A DNA stretch of 5,097 nucleotides from Chloroflexota bacterium (GTDB lineage Bacteria > Chloroflexota > Dehalococcoidia > GIF9 > UBA5629), in the NCBI GenBank assembly GCA_016875975.1, contig VGOF01000123.1, forward strand, positions 1-5,097. Direction: 5' to 3'. Below the pieces are notes generated by a model. It ran no database searches and had not been told where the DNA came from. It worked only from the letters and a program-made list of their open reading frames with translations. Positions 1 to 4,884 of the stretch are shown here, in pieces. The translations under genes were made by a program, and so were the position numbers. How positions within the stretch are numbered: position 1 is the first letter of the stretch; every line of letters begins with the position of its first letter.

Positions 1-1038
1 AGAAGTGGCAATGGCGTGTGCGGAGTGCAGCTCAAAGATATGATTTCAGGGGAGATACATCAAGCTAAGGCGCGCATTGTATTGAATGCCGCTGGCCACT
101 GGGCGGATCGCGTCAGCAGTATGTTCGGCAATAATCCAAAGCGCCTAATACGCCGAACCAAGGGTATACATCTCCTTGTTCCCCAACTTTCCCAAAATGC
201 CACTGTATGTTTTGCTCAGTCAGATGGTCGCCTTTTCTTCGTCATGCCCTGGCAAGGTTACTCCCTTATAGGAACCACCGATACCGATTATTCTGGAGAC
301 CTGGATATCCTGTATTCGGAATCCAGTGATGTAGCCTATCTGCTCCCCGAGATTCGAAGAGCTTTCCCCAATTTTAGAACTGAAGAGGTCTTTTACACTA
401 CGGCTGGTTTACGGGCATTGGCCAGCACTGAGGGCAAGAAAGCATCAGACGTCTCCCGGTCACACAAATTAGTAGACCACGAACAGAAAAACGGCATCGC
501 CGGCTTTATCTCAGTGCTAGGAGGAAAGATTACCGGCTATCGCGCCATAGCCCAGGAAGCGGTTGACCTTGTTTGCAAAAAGCTCAAGCTAAATGCGCCT
601 TGCCTCACTGCAACAACACCACTGCCTGGAGCACCCTCTGTACAAGCAACCGAAATCTCCAGGACTGCTCAGCAGAGCGGCTTATCAGTCGAGACGATAG
701 GACACCTCGCTGGGCTCTATGGTTCACGCTTGCCACAAATAACGGAACTGGCACACCGTAGTCCCAGAGGCAGACAACCCATCTGTTCCCATTGCCCTGA
801 CATCCTGGCACAAATTGAACACAGCATAAAAGAAGAGGCAACCTGCACCGTTAGCGATTTCCTGCTTCGTCGCAGTGGAGTCGGGCTTAGCCCTTGCCAG
901 GGACTTGATGCTGCAGAGACAGTAGCTAGCGAGATGGGACATCTACTTGGATGGAACGCTGCTGAACAGCAGCAACAAGTGGAAGCGTATCGCGCACAGG
1001 CAGCTCTCGGCCAACGCTACCTGATAAAACCCGAATAG
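1..1038 (+). CDS. glpD: FAD-dependent glycerol-3-phosphate dehydrogenase, C-terminal part (5' end outside window)
   Basis: The reading frame is open to the left edge, so this is a partial gene and the GTG at 16 is internal. The family oxidises sn-glycerol 3-phosphate to dihydroxyacetone phosphate with FAD, at the membrane face, passing electrons to quinone or a partner subunit. Visible landmarks in order: LNAAGHWAD (second FAD-contacting strand of the DAO fold), RRTKGIHLLVP, FFVMPWQGYSLIGTTDTDY, the substrate-site segment AGLRAL (403-420; the arginine is kept, but most relatives have LRPL), and GGKITGYR (520-543), the counterpart of the GGKxTTYR flavin/substrate motif. After about base 660 follows a DAO_C-like helical domain with DFLLRRSGVGLSPCQGLDA. 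That tail argues for GlpD rather than a GlpA with a BFD-type iron-sulphur tail. Four cysteines sit in it (codons at 784, 793, 844 and 895). The N-terminal GxGxxG dinucleotide site is missing because of the window edge. Family assignment is secure; the exact electron acceptor is not known. Confidence 0.88.
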   Translation, partial: RSGNGVCGVQLKDMISGEIHQAKARIVLNAAGHWADRVSSMFGNNPKRLIRRTKGIHLLVPQLSQNATVCFAQSDGRLFFVMPWQGYSLIGTTDTDYSGDLDILYSESSDVAYLLPEIRRAFPNFRTEEVFYTTAGLRALASTEGKKASDVSRSHKLVDHEQKNGIAGFISVLGGKITGYRAIAQEAVDLVCKKLKLNAPCLTATTPLPGAPSVQATEISRTAQQSGLSVETIGHLAGLYGSRLPQITELAHRSPRGRQPICSHCPDILAQIEHSIKEEATCTVSDFLLRRSGVGLSPCQGLDAAETVASEMGHLLGWNAAEQQQQVEAYRAQAALGQRYLIKPE

Positions 1039-1117
1039 CTGCCAGAGCCAAGACGCCAAATCACACGCCAGCGCTGTCACTGGTCATCTGCACATTAAGC
1101 AAATTTCGGGAAACAAG

Positions 1118-1564
1118 TTACTTCTTAGCAGGCAGCAATCCGCGTAAATACTCTAGTGCTGAGCGTAATTTATCACCTATCCATCTTCCAAAATCGTGTA
1201 GCCAAGTAGCCAAGGAACTCTTAGCGCTGGCAAATGGCTCAATTCCCGAAAAGGCACAAAGCAGTACAGCTAACAAGATAACTACAACAGACATAATCAC
1301 AACCGCGCCAACCCCTACCATTGTTCTGCGCCACAGGGACTTCCCCAAAAGAGAACACATGATCGCTCCCACCAACAAGATAATCCCCGGGGCATGACTC
1401 ACACGACCAGTTATCAGAAGGATGATTGCCCACAAAACAGCAGCGTCACAGGCGAGAGACAACACAAACAGAAATAGCTTCGCCCAGGAAAATCTGGAGC
1501 GATCAGAACCGTACCCCTCCAGCGATTCGCCTTTCCAAGCTTTTTTGTCAGGCATCGGCACCAT
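1118..1564 (-). CDS. small three-helix integral membrane protein, function unknown
   Basis: I do not recognise this family. From the chosen ATG at 1564 the product has 148 residues: a charged N-terminus (about 1-28), three hydrophobic helices (about 29-52, 58-77 and 82-105), then a basic, amphipathic tail (about 112-148) ending in PAKK. Positive charges before helix 1 and in the GKSLWRR loop between helices 2 and 3 predict a cytoplasmic N-terminus and an external C-tail. I chose the start at 1564 because GGAAG lies 4 bases upstream on the coding strand. A start at 1555 (MPDKKAW) is equally natural for the protein. The frame stays open back to 1744, but that extension would run antisense into ridA and has no Shine-Dalgarno at its ATGs. 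The gene converges on glpD (79-bp gap) and diverges from ridA. It is probably real, because the hydrophobic periodicity is coherent and no competing frame makes sense. Confidence 0.6.
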   Translation of the reverse strand: MVPMPDKKAWKGESLEGYGSDRSRFSWAKLFLFVLSLACDAAVLWAIILLITGRVSHAPGIILLVGAIMCSLLGKSLWRRTMVGVGAVVIMSVVVILLAVLLCAFSGIEPFASAKSSLATWLHDFGRWIGDKLRSALEYLRGLLPAKK

Positions 1565-1632
1565 TATACTTCCAGCCAACAGGGAAAAGAAATATCTCAA
1601 CCCAACCGGACCATGTAGGAATCGCCACTTTC

Positions 1633-1641
1633 TGGTATATT
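1633..1641 (+). promoter_or_regulatory. possible extended -10 promoter element for ridA
   Basis: TGGTATATT fits an extended -10 (TGn plus TATATT), lying 47 bases upstream of the ridA start in the 123-bp divergent gap. There is no convincing -35 at the usual distance, as the bases at 1613-1618 do not resemble TTGACA. This is a weak, pattern-only call; a divergent promoter for the minus-strand membrane gene must lie in the same gap but was not identified. Confidence 0.22.
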
Positions 1642-1674
1642 GTGCTCTCACTTGATGTTTTCTATTCATTAGCC

Positions 1675-1684
1675 AAAGGAGGTG
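1675..1684 (+). promoter_or_regulatory. strong Shine-Dalgarno that fixes the ridA start
   Basis: AAAGGAGGTG is nearly the full anti-Shine-Dalgarno complement. It lies 5 bases (measured from AGGAGG) before the ATG at 1688. This decides against the in-frame GTG at 1682, which is itself part of the ribosome binding site. Confidence 0.85.
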
Positions 1685-1687
1685 TCC

Positions 1688-2065
1688 ATGAAAAAAATAA
1701 TCTATAACGTGGATGGTCTGAGCAAAGGTGGGCCATATTCCCATGTTGTGGAGGCAGGAGGATTTCTATTTGTTTCCGGCGTGATTCCAATGGATATTGA
1801 CAAGGAGTCAGTGATTACTGATAATATCCAGCAAGCCACCAAGCTCGTTCTCAACAATATCAAGAGAGCACTAGCGTCAGTTGGCAGTAACCTTGAAAAG
1901 GTGGTGAAGGTAACAGTTTTCCTGCGAAACATGGATGACTTCAACAGCATGAACGAGGTTTACAAGACATTTTTCTCTGATATGCCCCCTGCACGCTCAT
2001 GCGTAGCTGTCAAGGGAATCCCGGCCAATGCTCCAATCGAAATGGAGGTTATCGCCATAAAGTAG
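1688..2065 (+). CDS. ridA: RidA/YjgF/UK114 family enamine/imine deaminase
   Basis: The product has 125 residues, the normal size of this family, which forms trimers and hydrolyses reactive enamine/imine intermediates such as 2-aminoacrylate released by PLP enzymes. Features seen: GGPYSH with Tyr17, FVSGVIPMD at about 28-36, KVTVFLRNMDDF at about 74-85, and the signature PARSCVAVKGIP. Arg103, Cys105 and Glu118 align with E. coli RidA Arg105, Cys107 and Glu120. Arg105 is the residue that binds the substrate carboxylate and marks deaminase-competent members, so this copy should be catalytically able (inference from alignment by eye). The start is the ATG after a strong Shine-Dalgarno. It diverges from the membrane-protein gene, and the next gene on the same strand begins 88 bp downstream. 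No clear terminator follows. The physiological PLP enzyme partner cannot be told from this window. Confidence 0.93.
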   Translation: MKKIIYNVDGLSKGGPYSHVVEAGGFLFVSGVIPMDIDKESVITDNIQQATKLVLNNIKRALASVGSNLEKVVKVTVFLRNMDDFNSMNEVYKTFFSDMPPARSCVAVKGIPANAPIEMEVIAIK

Positions 2066-2153
2066 ACTTGCGGCTTCATACCACTTATTATGTCTTTGCA
2101 CACATGCAGAGTGTGTTTGCAGATTCGCGTATCACAGAGGTCTAAATGCAGCT

Positions 2154-2393
2154 ATGCCACAGATGATATTTGAGAAACGTTGTGCATTTTGCCATGGGCA
2201 AGGCACAATATCTGACACACGAGGAACTGTTTCTCCGCGCATGGCGTGCCCGGTATGTATGGGCAGAGGACACAATCTCGTACCCAGAGACGCACAACCT
2301 TGTGGTTATTGCCGGGGCAGTGGACGCTTACAAATGGGCGGGGATGAATGGAAAATATGCCCCGACTGTCATGGCATAGGCTTTGCCTGGTGA
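2154..2393 (+). CDS. small cysteine-rich protein with four DnaJ-type CxxCxGxG zinc knuckles
   Basis: This 79-residue protein is almost wholly a DnaJ-like central zinc-finger domain. Four repeats are seen: CAFCHGQG (residues 10-17), CPVCMGRG (about 32-39), CGYCRGSG (about 50-57) and CPDCHGIG (about 69-76). In DnaJ, repeats 1 and 4 bind one zinc and repeats 2 and 3 the other, and the spacing here fits that pairing. There is no J domain, no peptide-binding C-terminal domain and no membrane segment, so it is a standalone zinc-finger protein rather than a chaperone co-factor of normal build. Similar isolated modules occur as tryptophan RNA-binding attenuator inhibitors (anti-TRAP) and in thiol/redox roles, but I cannot assign one. 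The start is uncertain: the ATG at 2154 has only a GAGG 13 bases upstream, while the ATG at 2163 (MIFEKRC) has none. The four intact motifs make a chance ORF very unlikely. Confidence 0.82.
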   Translation: MPQMIFEKRCAFCHGQGTISDTRGTVSPRMACPVCMGRGHNLVPRDAQPCGYCRGSGRLQMGGDEWKICPDCHGIGFAW

Positions 2394-2455
2394 GGATGAA
2401 AAGACTCCCAACTACTAAGAGCACTTTCCTCATAATCAACTAGCTTGTTTTTCGC

Positions 2456-2485
2456 TTGACAAAAACACGGGAAATAACATACCAT
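2456..2485 (+). promoter_or_regulatory. sigma-70-type promoter for the leader/pan operon
   Basis: A perfect -35 hexamer TTGACA (2456-2461) is followed after 18 bases by TACCAT (2480-2485; four of six matches to TATAAT). A second hexamer, TATCAT at 2486-2491, is too far from the -35 at 24 bases. Transcription would begin near 2492-2497. The site lies in the gap before the P1 hydrolase gene and is the only good promoter seen upstream of the four-gene operon. Confidence 0.5.
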
Positions 2486-2577
2486 TATCATCGCCATCGA
2501 CCCATAAGGCGGTGAGCTCCTAACAACTCAATAATTAAGACCGCTTGGATCAGCAGCGACCGAGACGGGACATAGCA

Positions 2578-2622
2578 ATGTGTGCTTATGAGCCTTCTCA
2601 GTTACGGCTGAGAAGGCTCTAG
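2578..2622 (+). CDS. possible 14-residue leader peptide spanning the terminator hairpin
   Basis: ATG at 2578 opens a frame coding MCAYEPSQLRLRRL and stops with TAG at 2620-2622. It covers the whole terminator hairpin and lies in the same frame as the P1 hydrolase, whose ATG comes 9 bases after the stop. A weak GGGA lies 8 bases upstream (2567-2570). A ribosome translating it would sit on the hairpin and could prevent termination, then reinitiate downstream. The peptide shows no run of one amino acid of the kind used in classical amino-acid attenuators, though LRLRRL is leucine/arginine rich. Chance occurrence is quite possible at this length. Confidence 0.15.
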   Translation: MCAYEPSQLRLRRL

Positions 2623-2627
2623 TTTTT
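2590..2627 (+). terminator. intrinsic terminator with perfect 12-bp stem, directly before the P1 hydrolase start
   Basis: GAGCCTTCTCAG (2590-2601) and CTGAGAAGGCTC (2608-2619) are exact reverse complements, separated by the six-base loop TTACGG and followed by TAG and then five T (2623-2627). The T-run ends 4 bases before the ATG at 2632, so it cannot sit downstream of the operon's transcription start without acting on it. The AGAAGG within the 3' arm (2611-2616) is the nearest Shine-Dalgarno-like sequence to that ATG, but 15 bases away and sequestered when the hairpin forms. Confidence 0.85.
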
Positions 2628-2631
2628 AGCA

Positions 2632-3594
2632 ATGTATAATGCAATAACAGATGTAACCGGGGTGAGAGTAGGCCACTACACAGACACCGATTCAGTGACT
2701 GGCTGCACCGTAATTCTCTGTGAAAATGGAGCAGTCGGTGGAGTCGACGTCAGAGGCTCAGCCCCGGGCACCAGAGAAACAGACCTCCTTCGGCCTACAA
2801 ACCTTGTAGAGCGCATACATGCTATCCTGCTGAGTGGCGGAAGCGCATACGGATTGAACGCTGCCGGAGGCGTCATGCACTATCTTGAAGAGCGGGGGTA
2901 TGGATACGACACAACAGTAGCGAAAGTGCCAATTGTTCCGGCCGCTGTAATCTTTGACCTTAACGTAGGCAACCCTACAGTACGACCCGGCTTTGAAGAA
3001 GGCTATAAGGCCTGCCTTGCAGCTACAGACAAGGCGGTTCCAGAAGGCAGCATAGGAGCTGGCACTGGGGCTACAGTGGGAAAGATATTAGGCATCGAAA
3101 ATGCCATAAAAAGCGGGCTGGGTACGGATAGCCAGATGATTGCAGGTGATATCGTAGTGGCTGCACTTGTTGTCGTCAATGCTGTCGGCGACGTGGTTGA
3201 TTCCAGAAACGGCAAGACTATAGCCGGACCACGAAACGAGCAAAACAAAGGTTTTCTGAGCACATTAGACCTTCTCAAGCAGATGTGTGATTGGCAATCG
3301 TGGGCAGCTACCAACACTACACTTTGCGTCGTGGCGACTAATGCCAGCCTCAGCAAGGAGCAAGTGAACAAACTAGCCCAGATGGCACAAGATGGATTCG
3401 CCAGAGCTATAAATCCAAGCCATATGATGCATGATGGCGATACAGTATTCGCCTTGTCTCTCGGTGACAAGACCTGTGATATCAACATACTGGGGTCTGT
3501 AGCAGCCGATGTCGTATCCAGGGCTATAGTCAGGGCAGTTCAAAAAGCAAAAACGCTCGGGGGAATACCTTCAATAAGCGATATGGTCAAATGA
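2632..3594 (+). CDS. P1 family (DmpA/BapA/NylC-like, S58) self-processing N-terminal-nucleophile hydrolase
   Basis: This 320-residue protein opens with NAITDVTGVRVGHYTD, the standard start of the P1/S58 family, which supports the ATG at 2632 despite no good Shine-Dalgarno. Family members are made as inactive precursors, cut themselves into alpha and beta chains, and use the freed beta N-terminus as nucleophile; known activities include D-/L-aminopeptidase (DmpA), beta-alanyl aminopeptidase (BapA) and nylon-oligomer hydrolase (NylC). Conserved blocks: LLSGGSAYGL (about 66-75), GSIGAGTGATVGK (139-151), VNAVGDVVD (182-190), NTTLCVVATNA (228-238) and DGDTVFALS (about 264-272). The likely cut is Asn228/Thr229, giving chains of 228 and 92 residues, as in NylC (Asn266/Thr267) rather than the Gly/Ser of DmpA. 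No signal peptide is seen, so it should be cytoplasmic. It is the first gene of the operon and overlaps the DUF2520 gene by 4 bp (ATGA). Its placement with panD suggests a beta-alanine-related substrate, which is inference only. Confidence 0.9.
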   Translation: MYNAITDVTGVRVGHYTDTDSVTGCTVILCENGAVGGVDVRGSAPGTRETDLLRPTNLVERIHAILLSGGSAYGLNAAGGVMHYLEERGYGYDTTVAKVPIVPAAVIFDLNVGNPTVRPGFEEGYKACLAATDKAVPEGSIGAGTGATVGKILGIENAIKSGLGTDSQMIAGDIVVAALVVVNAVGDVVDSRNGKTIAGPRNEQNKGFLSTLDLLKQMCDWQSWAATNTTLCVVATNASLSKEQVNKLAQMAQDGFARAINPSHMMHDGDTVFALSLGDKTCDINILGSVAADVVSRAIVRAVQKAKTLGGIPSISDMVK

Positions 3595-4484
3595 AAAAGC
3601 AAGATATAACAGTGGGTTTTATCGGAGCCGGTACTACAGGAACTGCTTTAGCCGTTAGGCTCGCCCAGAAGGGATACCGTGTTATCGCAGTAGCCAGCAG
3701 AACACAATTGTCTGCTGAGACTCTGGCCAAGAGAATAAACGGCTGCAAGGTCAGCAAATCAGCACAAGAAGTAGCCGATGCCGCACAGATTGTCTTCATA
3801 ACTACACCAGACGACGCCATTGCAAAAGTAGCCGCCGAAGTCAACTGGCATGAGAAACAAAACATTGTGCATTGCAGTGGTGCCCACTCAGTAGATTGCC
3901 TGAAACCTGTCACCAGATACAGGGCATTAGCCGGCTGCCTTCATCCCCTACAAACTTTTGCCAGCGTGGAGCAGGCCATAAATAACATACCCGGCTCAAC
4001 CTTCGCCCTGGAAGCCCCAGAACCACTCTTGACCACCCTCAAAAATATGGCTACCGCTCTGGAGGGCGACTGGGTAGTGCTCAAAGCTGGCGATAAAGTG
4101 CTGTACCATGCTGCTGCTGTCTTCGCCTGCAACTATCTAGTCACTCTGGTGAAATTGGCCACAGACCTCTGGCAAACCTTCGACGTGCCACCTGCAAAAG
4201 CCACAAAAGCCCTTATGCCTCTGCTACGCGGAACGTTGAACAACATCGAGAATGTAGGATTGCCCAATTGCCTTACAGGCCCTATCGCTAGAGGTGACCT
4301 TGGGACCATCGCGAGACATCTGGCAGCGCTAGAAAAAGATAACCTGGCTCTACTGAATATGTACCAGGAGCTAGGCTTGCAAACTATACCCGTCGCCTTA
4401 GCCAAAGGCAAAATCGATTCACAGAGAGCAGTAGAGCTACAGGCTCTGTTAAACAAGAAACCAGCTATAGGGGGTCCCTTATGA
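3591..4484 (+). CDS. Rossmann-like/DUF2520 NAD(P)-dependent oxidoreductase, candidate PanG-type ketopantoate reductase
   Basis: The product has 297 residues. The N-terminal Rossmann fold has TVGFIGAGTTGTAL with the GxGxxG at 12-17; Ser36-Arg37 after the second strand suggests NADP preference. Strand-end FITTPDDAI (69-77) and HCSGA (94-98) follow, then HPLQTF (118-123). The helical C-terminal half carries the DUF2520 blocks YHAAAVFACNY (172-182) and LTGPIARGD (228-236), in the style of 6-phosphogluconate dehydrogenase-like C-domains. The gene overlaps both neighbours by 4 bp (ATGA), so translation is probably coupled to the P1 hydrolase upstream and panD downstream. Pantothenate synthesis needs an NADPH reductase for ketopantoate between PanB and PanC. 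A non-PanE reductase named PanG was described in Francisella, with a homolog in Enterococcus faecalis; from memory it belongs to this Rossmann/DUF2520 group. That plus the operon makes ketopantoate reductase the best guess, but substrate is not proven by sequence. Family call is firm, function moderate. Confidence 0.85.
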   Translation: MKKQDITVGFIGAGTTGTALAVRLAQKGYRVIAVASRTQLSAETLAKRINGCKVSKSAQEVADAAQIVFITTPDDAIAKVAAEVNWHEKQNIVHCSGAHSVDCLKPVTRYRALAGCLHPLQTFASVEQAINNIPGSTFALEAPEPLLTTLKNMATALEGDWVVLKAGDKVLYHAAAVFACNYLVTLVKLATDLWQTFDVPPAKATKALMPLLRGTLNNIENVGLPNCLTGPIARGDLGTIARHLAALEKDNLALLNMYQELGLQTIPVALAKGKIDSQRAVELQALLNKKPAIGGPL

Positions 4485-4873
4485 GAACAATGCTACGAAG
4501 TAAAATTCACAGGGCTCGCGTCACTCAGTGCAACGTTGACTACGAGGGCAGCATTACTATTGATAAGAGCTTGATGGAGGCTGCTGATATTCTGCCATAT
4601 GAACGTGTAGACGTTCTGAACATTAATAATGCCGCCAGGTTCAGTACCTATGTAATAGAAGGCAAAAGAGACTCAGGCGAAATTTGCTTGAACGGCGCGG
4701 CGGCTAGACTGGTAGCCAAAGACGATCTAGTCATCATCCTTTCCTATCATGAGGTACACGATGAAGAAGCGGCCACAGTCACACCAAGACTGGTTTACGT
4801 GGACTCGGAAAACAGAATTATTGAAACAAAAAGGGAAAAGGACTGGGCCAAAGACCTGATCTCATCTATGTAG
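4481..4873 (+). CDS. panD: aspartate 1-decarboxylase proenzyme, pyruvoyl-dependent
   Basis: PanD decarboxylates L-aspartate to beta-alanine, the amine half of pantothenate. The product has 130 residues, about the usual length, and opens MRTMLRSKIHRARVTQ like classical PanD. The self-cleavage site is Gly23-Ser24 in YEGSITID; cleavage turns Ser24 into the pyruvoyl group, giving a short beta chain and a longer alpha chain. Other active-site counterparts of the E. coli enzyme are present: Lys8, Arg53 and Tyr57 (RFSTY), and Asn71 in NGAAA. The ATG at 4481 overlaps the DUF2520 stop by 4 bp and has AGGGGG 6 bases upstream; the ATG at 4490 is less likely because the MxTMLxSKIH start is typical. The stop codon TAG (4871-4873) lies in the panB Shine-Dalgarno. 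The C-terminal tail (VTPRLVYVDSENRI) is the ordinary family ending, slightly extended with charged residues. Confidence 0.96.
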   Translation: MRTMLRSKIHRARVTQCNVDYEGSITIDKSLMEAADILPYERVDVLNINNAARFSTYVIEGKRDSGEICLNGAAARLVAKDDLVIILSYHEVHDEEAATVTPRLVYVDSENRIIETKREKDWAKDLISSM

Positions 4874-4878
4874 GAGGT
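4872..4878 (+). promoter_or_regulatory. strong Shine-Dalgarno of panB overlapping the panD stop codon
   Basis: AGGAGGT begins inside the TAG stop of panD and sits 6 bases before the panB ATG at 4885. It fixes the panB start and indicates efficient translation coupled to the end of panD. Confidence 0.85.
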
Positions 4879-4884
4879 AACAAG

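Larger units (their letters stand above)
2492..2627 (+). ncRNA. candidate structured leader RNA or small RNA ending in an intrinsic terminator
   Basis: Between the promoter and the T-tract lie about 136 bases without a conventional gene. Short stems can be drawn: CATAAG (2503-2508) with CTTATG (2585-2590), which would close a multi-branched domain; directly inside it GCGGT (2509-2513) with ACCGC (2540-2544); TTGG (2545-2548) with CCGA (2560-2563, one G-U pair); and a local alternative hairpin CATAGCA (2571-2577) with TGC-T-TATG (2583-2590), which excludes the closing stem. The RNA ends in a perfect hairpin and T-run. I could not match it to a known class: no T-box, TPP, SAM, cobalamin, fluoride, ykkC or purine signature was recognised. 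It may be a cis-acting attenuator of the downstream operon, an independent small RNA, or a simple promoter plus terminator. The stems are short and hand-drawn, so the structural claim is weak. Confidence 0.35.

Noticed and set aside
1067..1084. Hairpin GCCAG/CTGGT, with the palindrome CAGCGCTG, between glpD and the membrane gene
   Set aside because: The stem is only five pairs including a wobble, with no T-run on either strand, so it is not supported as a bidirectional terminator.
1565..1744. N-terminal extension of the minus-strand membrane gene (ATGs at 1744 and 1669)
   Set aside because: It would run antisense through the ridA ribosome binding site and the first ridA codons. No Shine-Dalgarno precedes either ATG, and the extra residues are not membrane-like in the way the core is.
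2098..2116. Hairpin CACAC/GTGTG after ridA
   Set aside because: It is a five-pair stem followed by only three T, too weak to call a ridA terminator.
2152..2439. Minus-strand frame opposite the zinc-knuckle gene
   Set aside because: It is antisense to a gene with four intact CxxCxGxG repeats; its cysteines arise from the GC-rich repeat codons read backwards.
2392..2440. Possible stem TGAGG..AAAG with CTTT-CCTCA after the zinc-knuckle gene
   Set aside because: It has a bulge, a long loop and no adjacent T-run, so it is not a convincing terminator.
2492..2590. Match of the leader to a known riboswitch, especially fluoride (shared CTCCTA-like and ACCGC-like pieces) or a T-box
   Set aside because: The conserved elements do not occur in the right order, and the T-box core AGGGTGGNACCGCG is absent.
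3003..3488. 161-codon minus-strand frame opposite the P1 hydrolase
   Set aside because: It is a shadow frame: the plus strand holds a family-typical hydrolase across the whole stretch, and the antisense product shows no recognisable motif.
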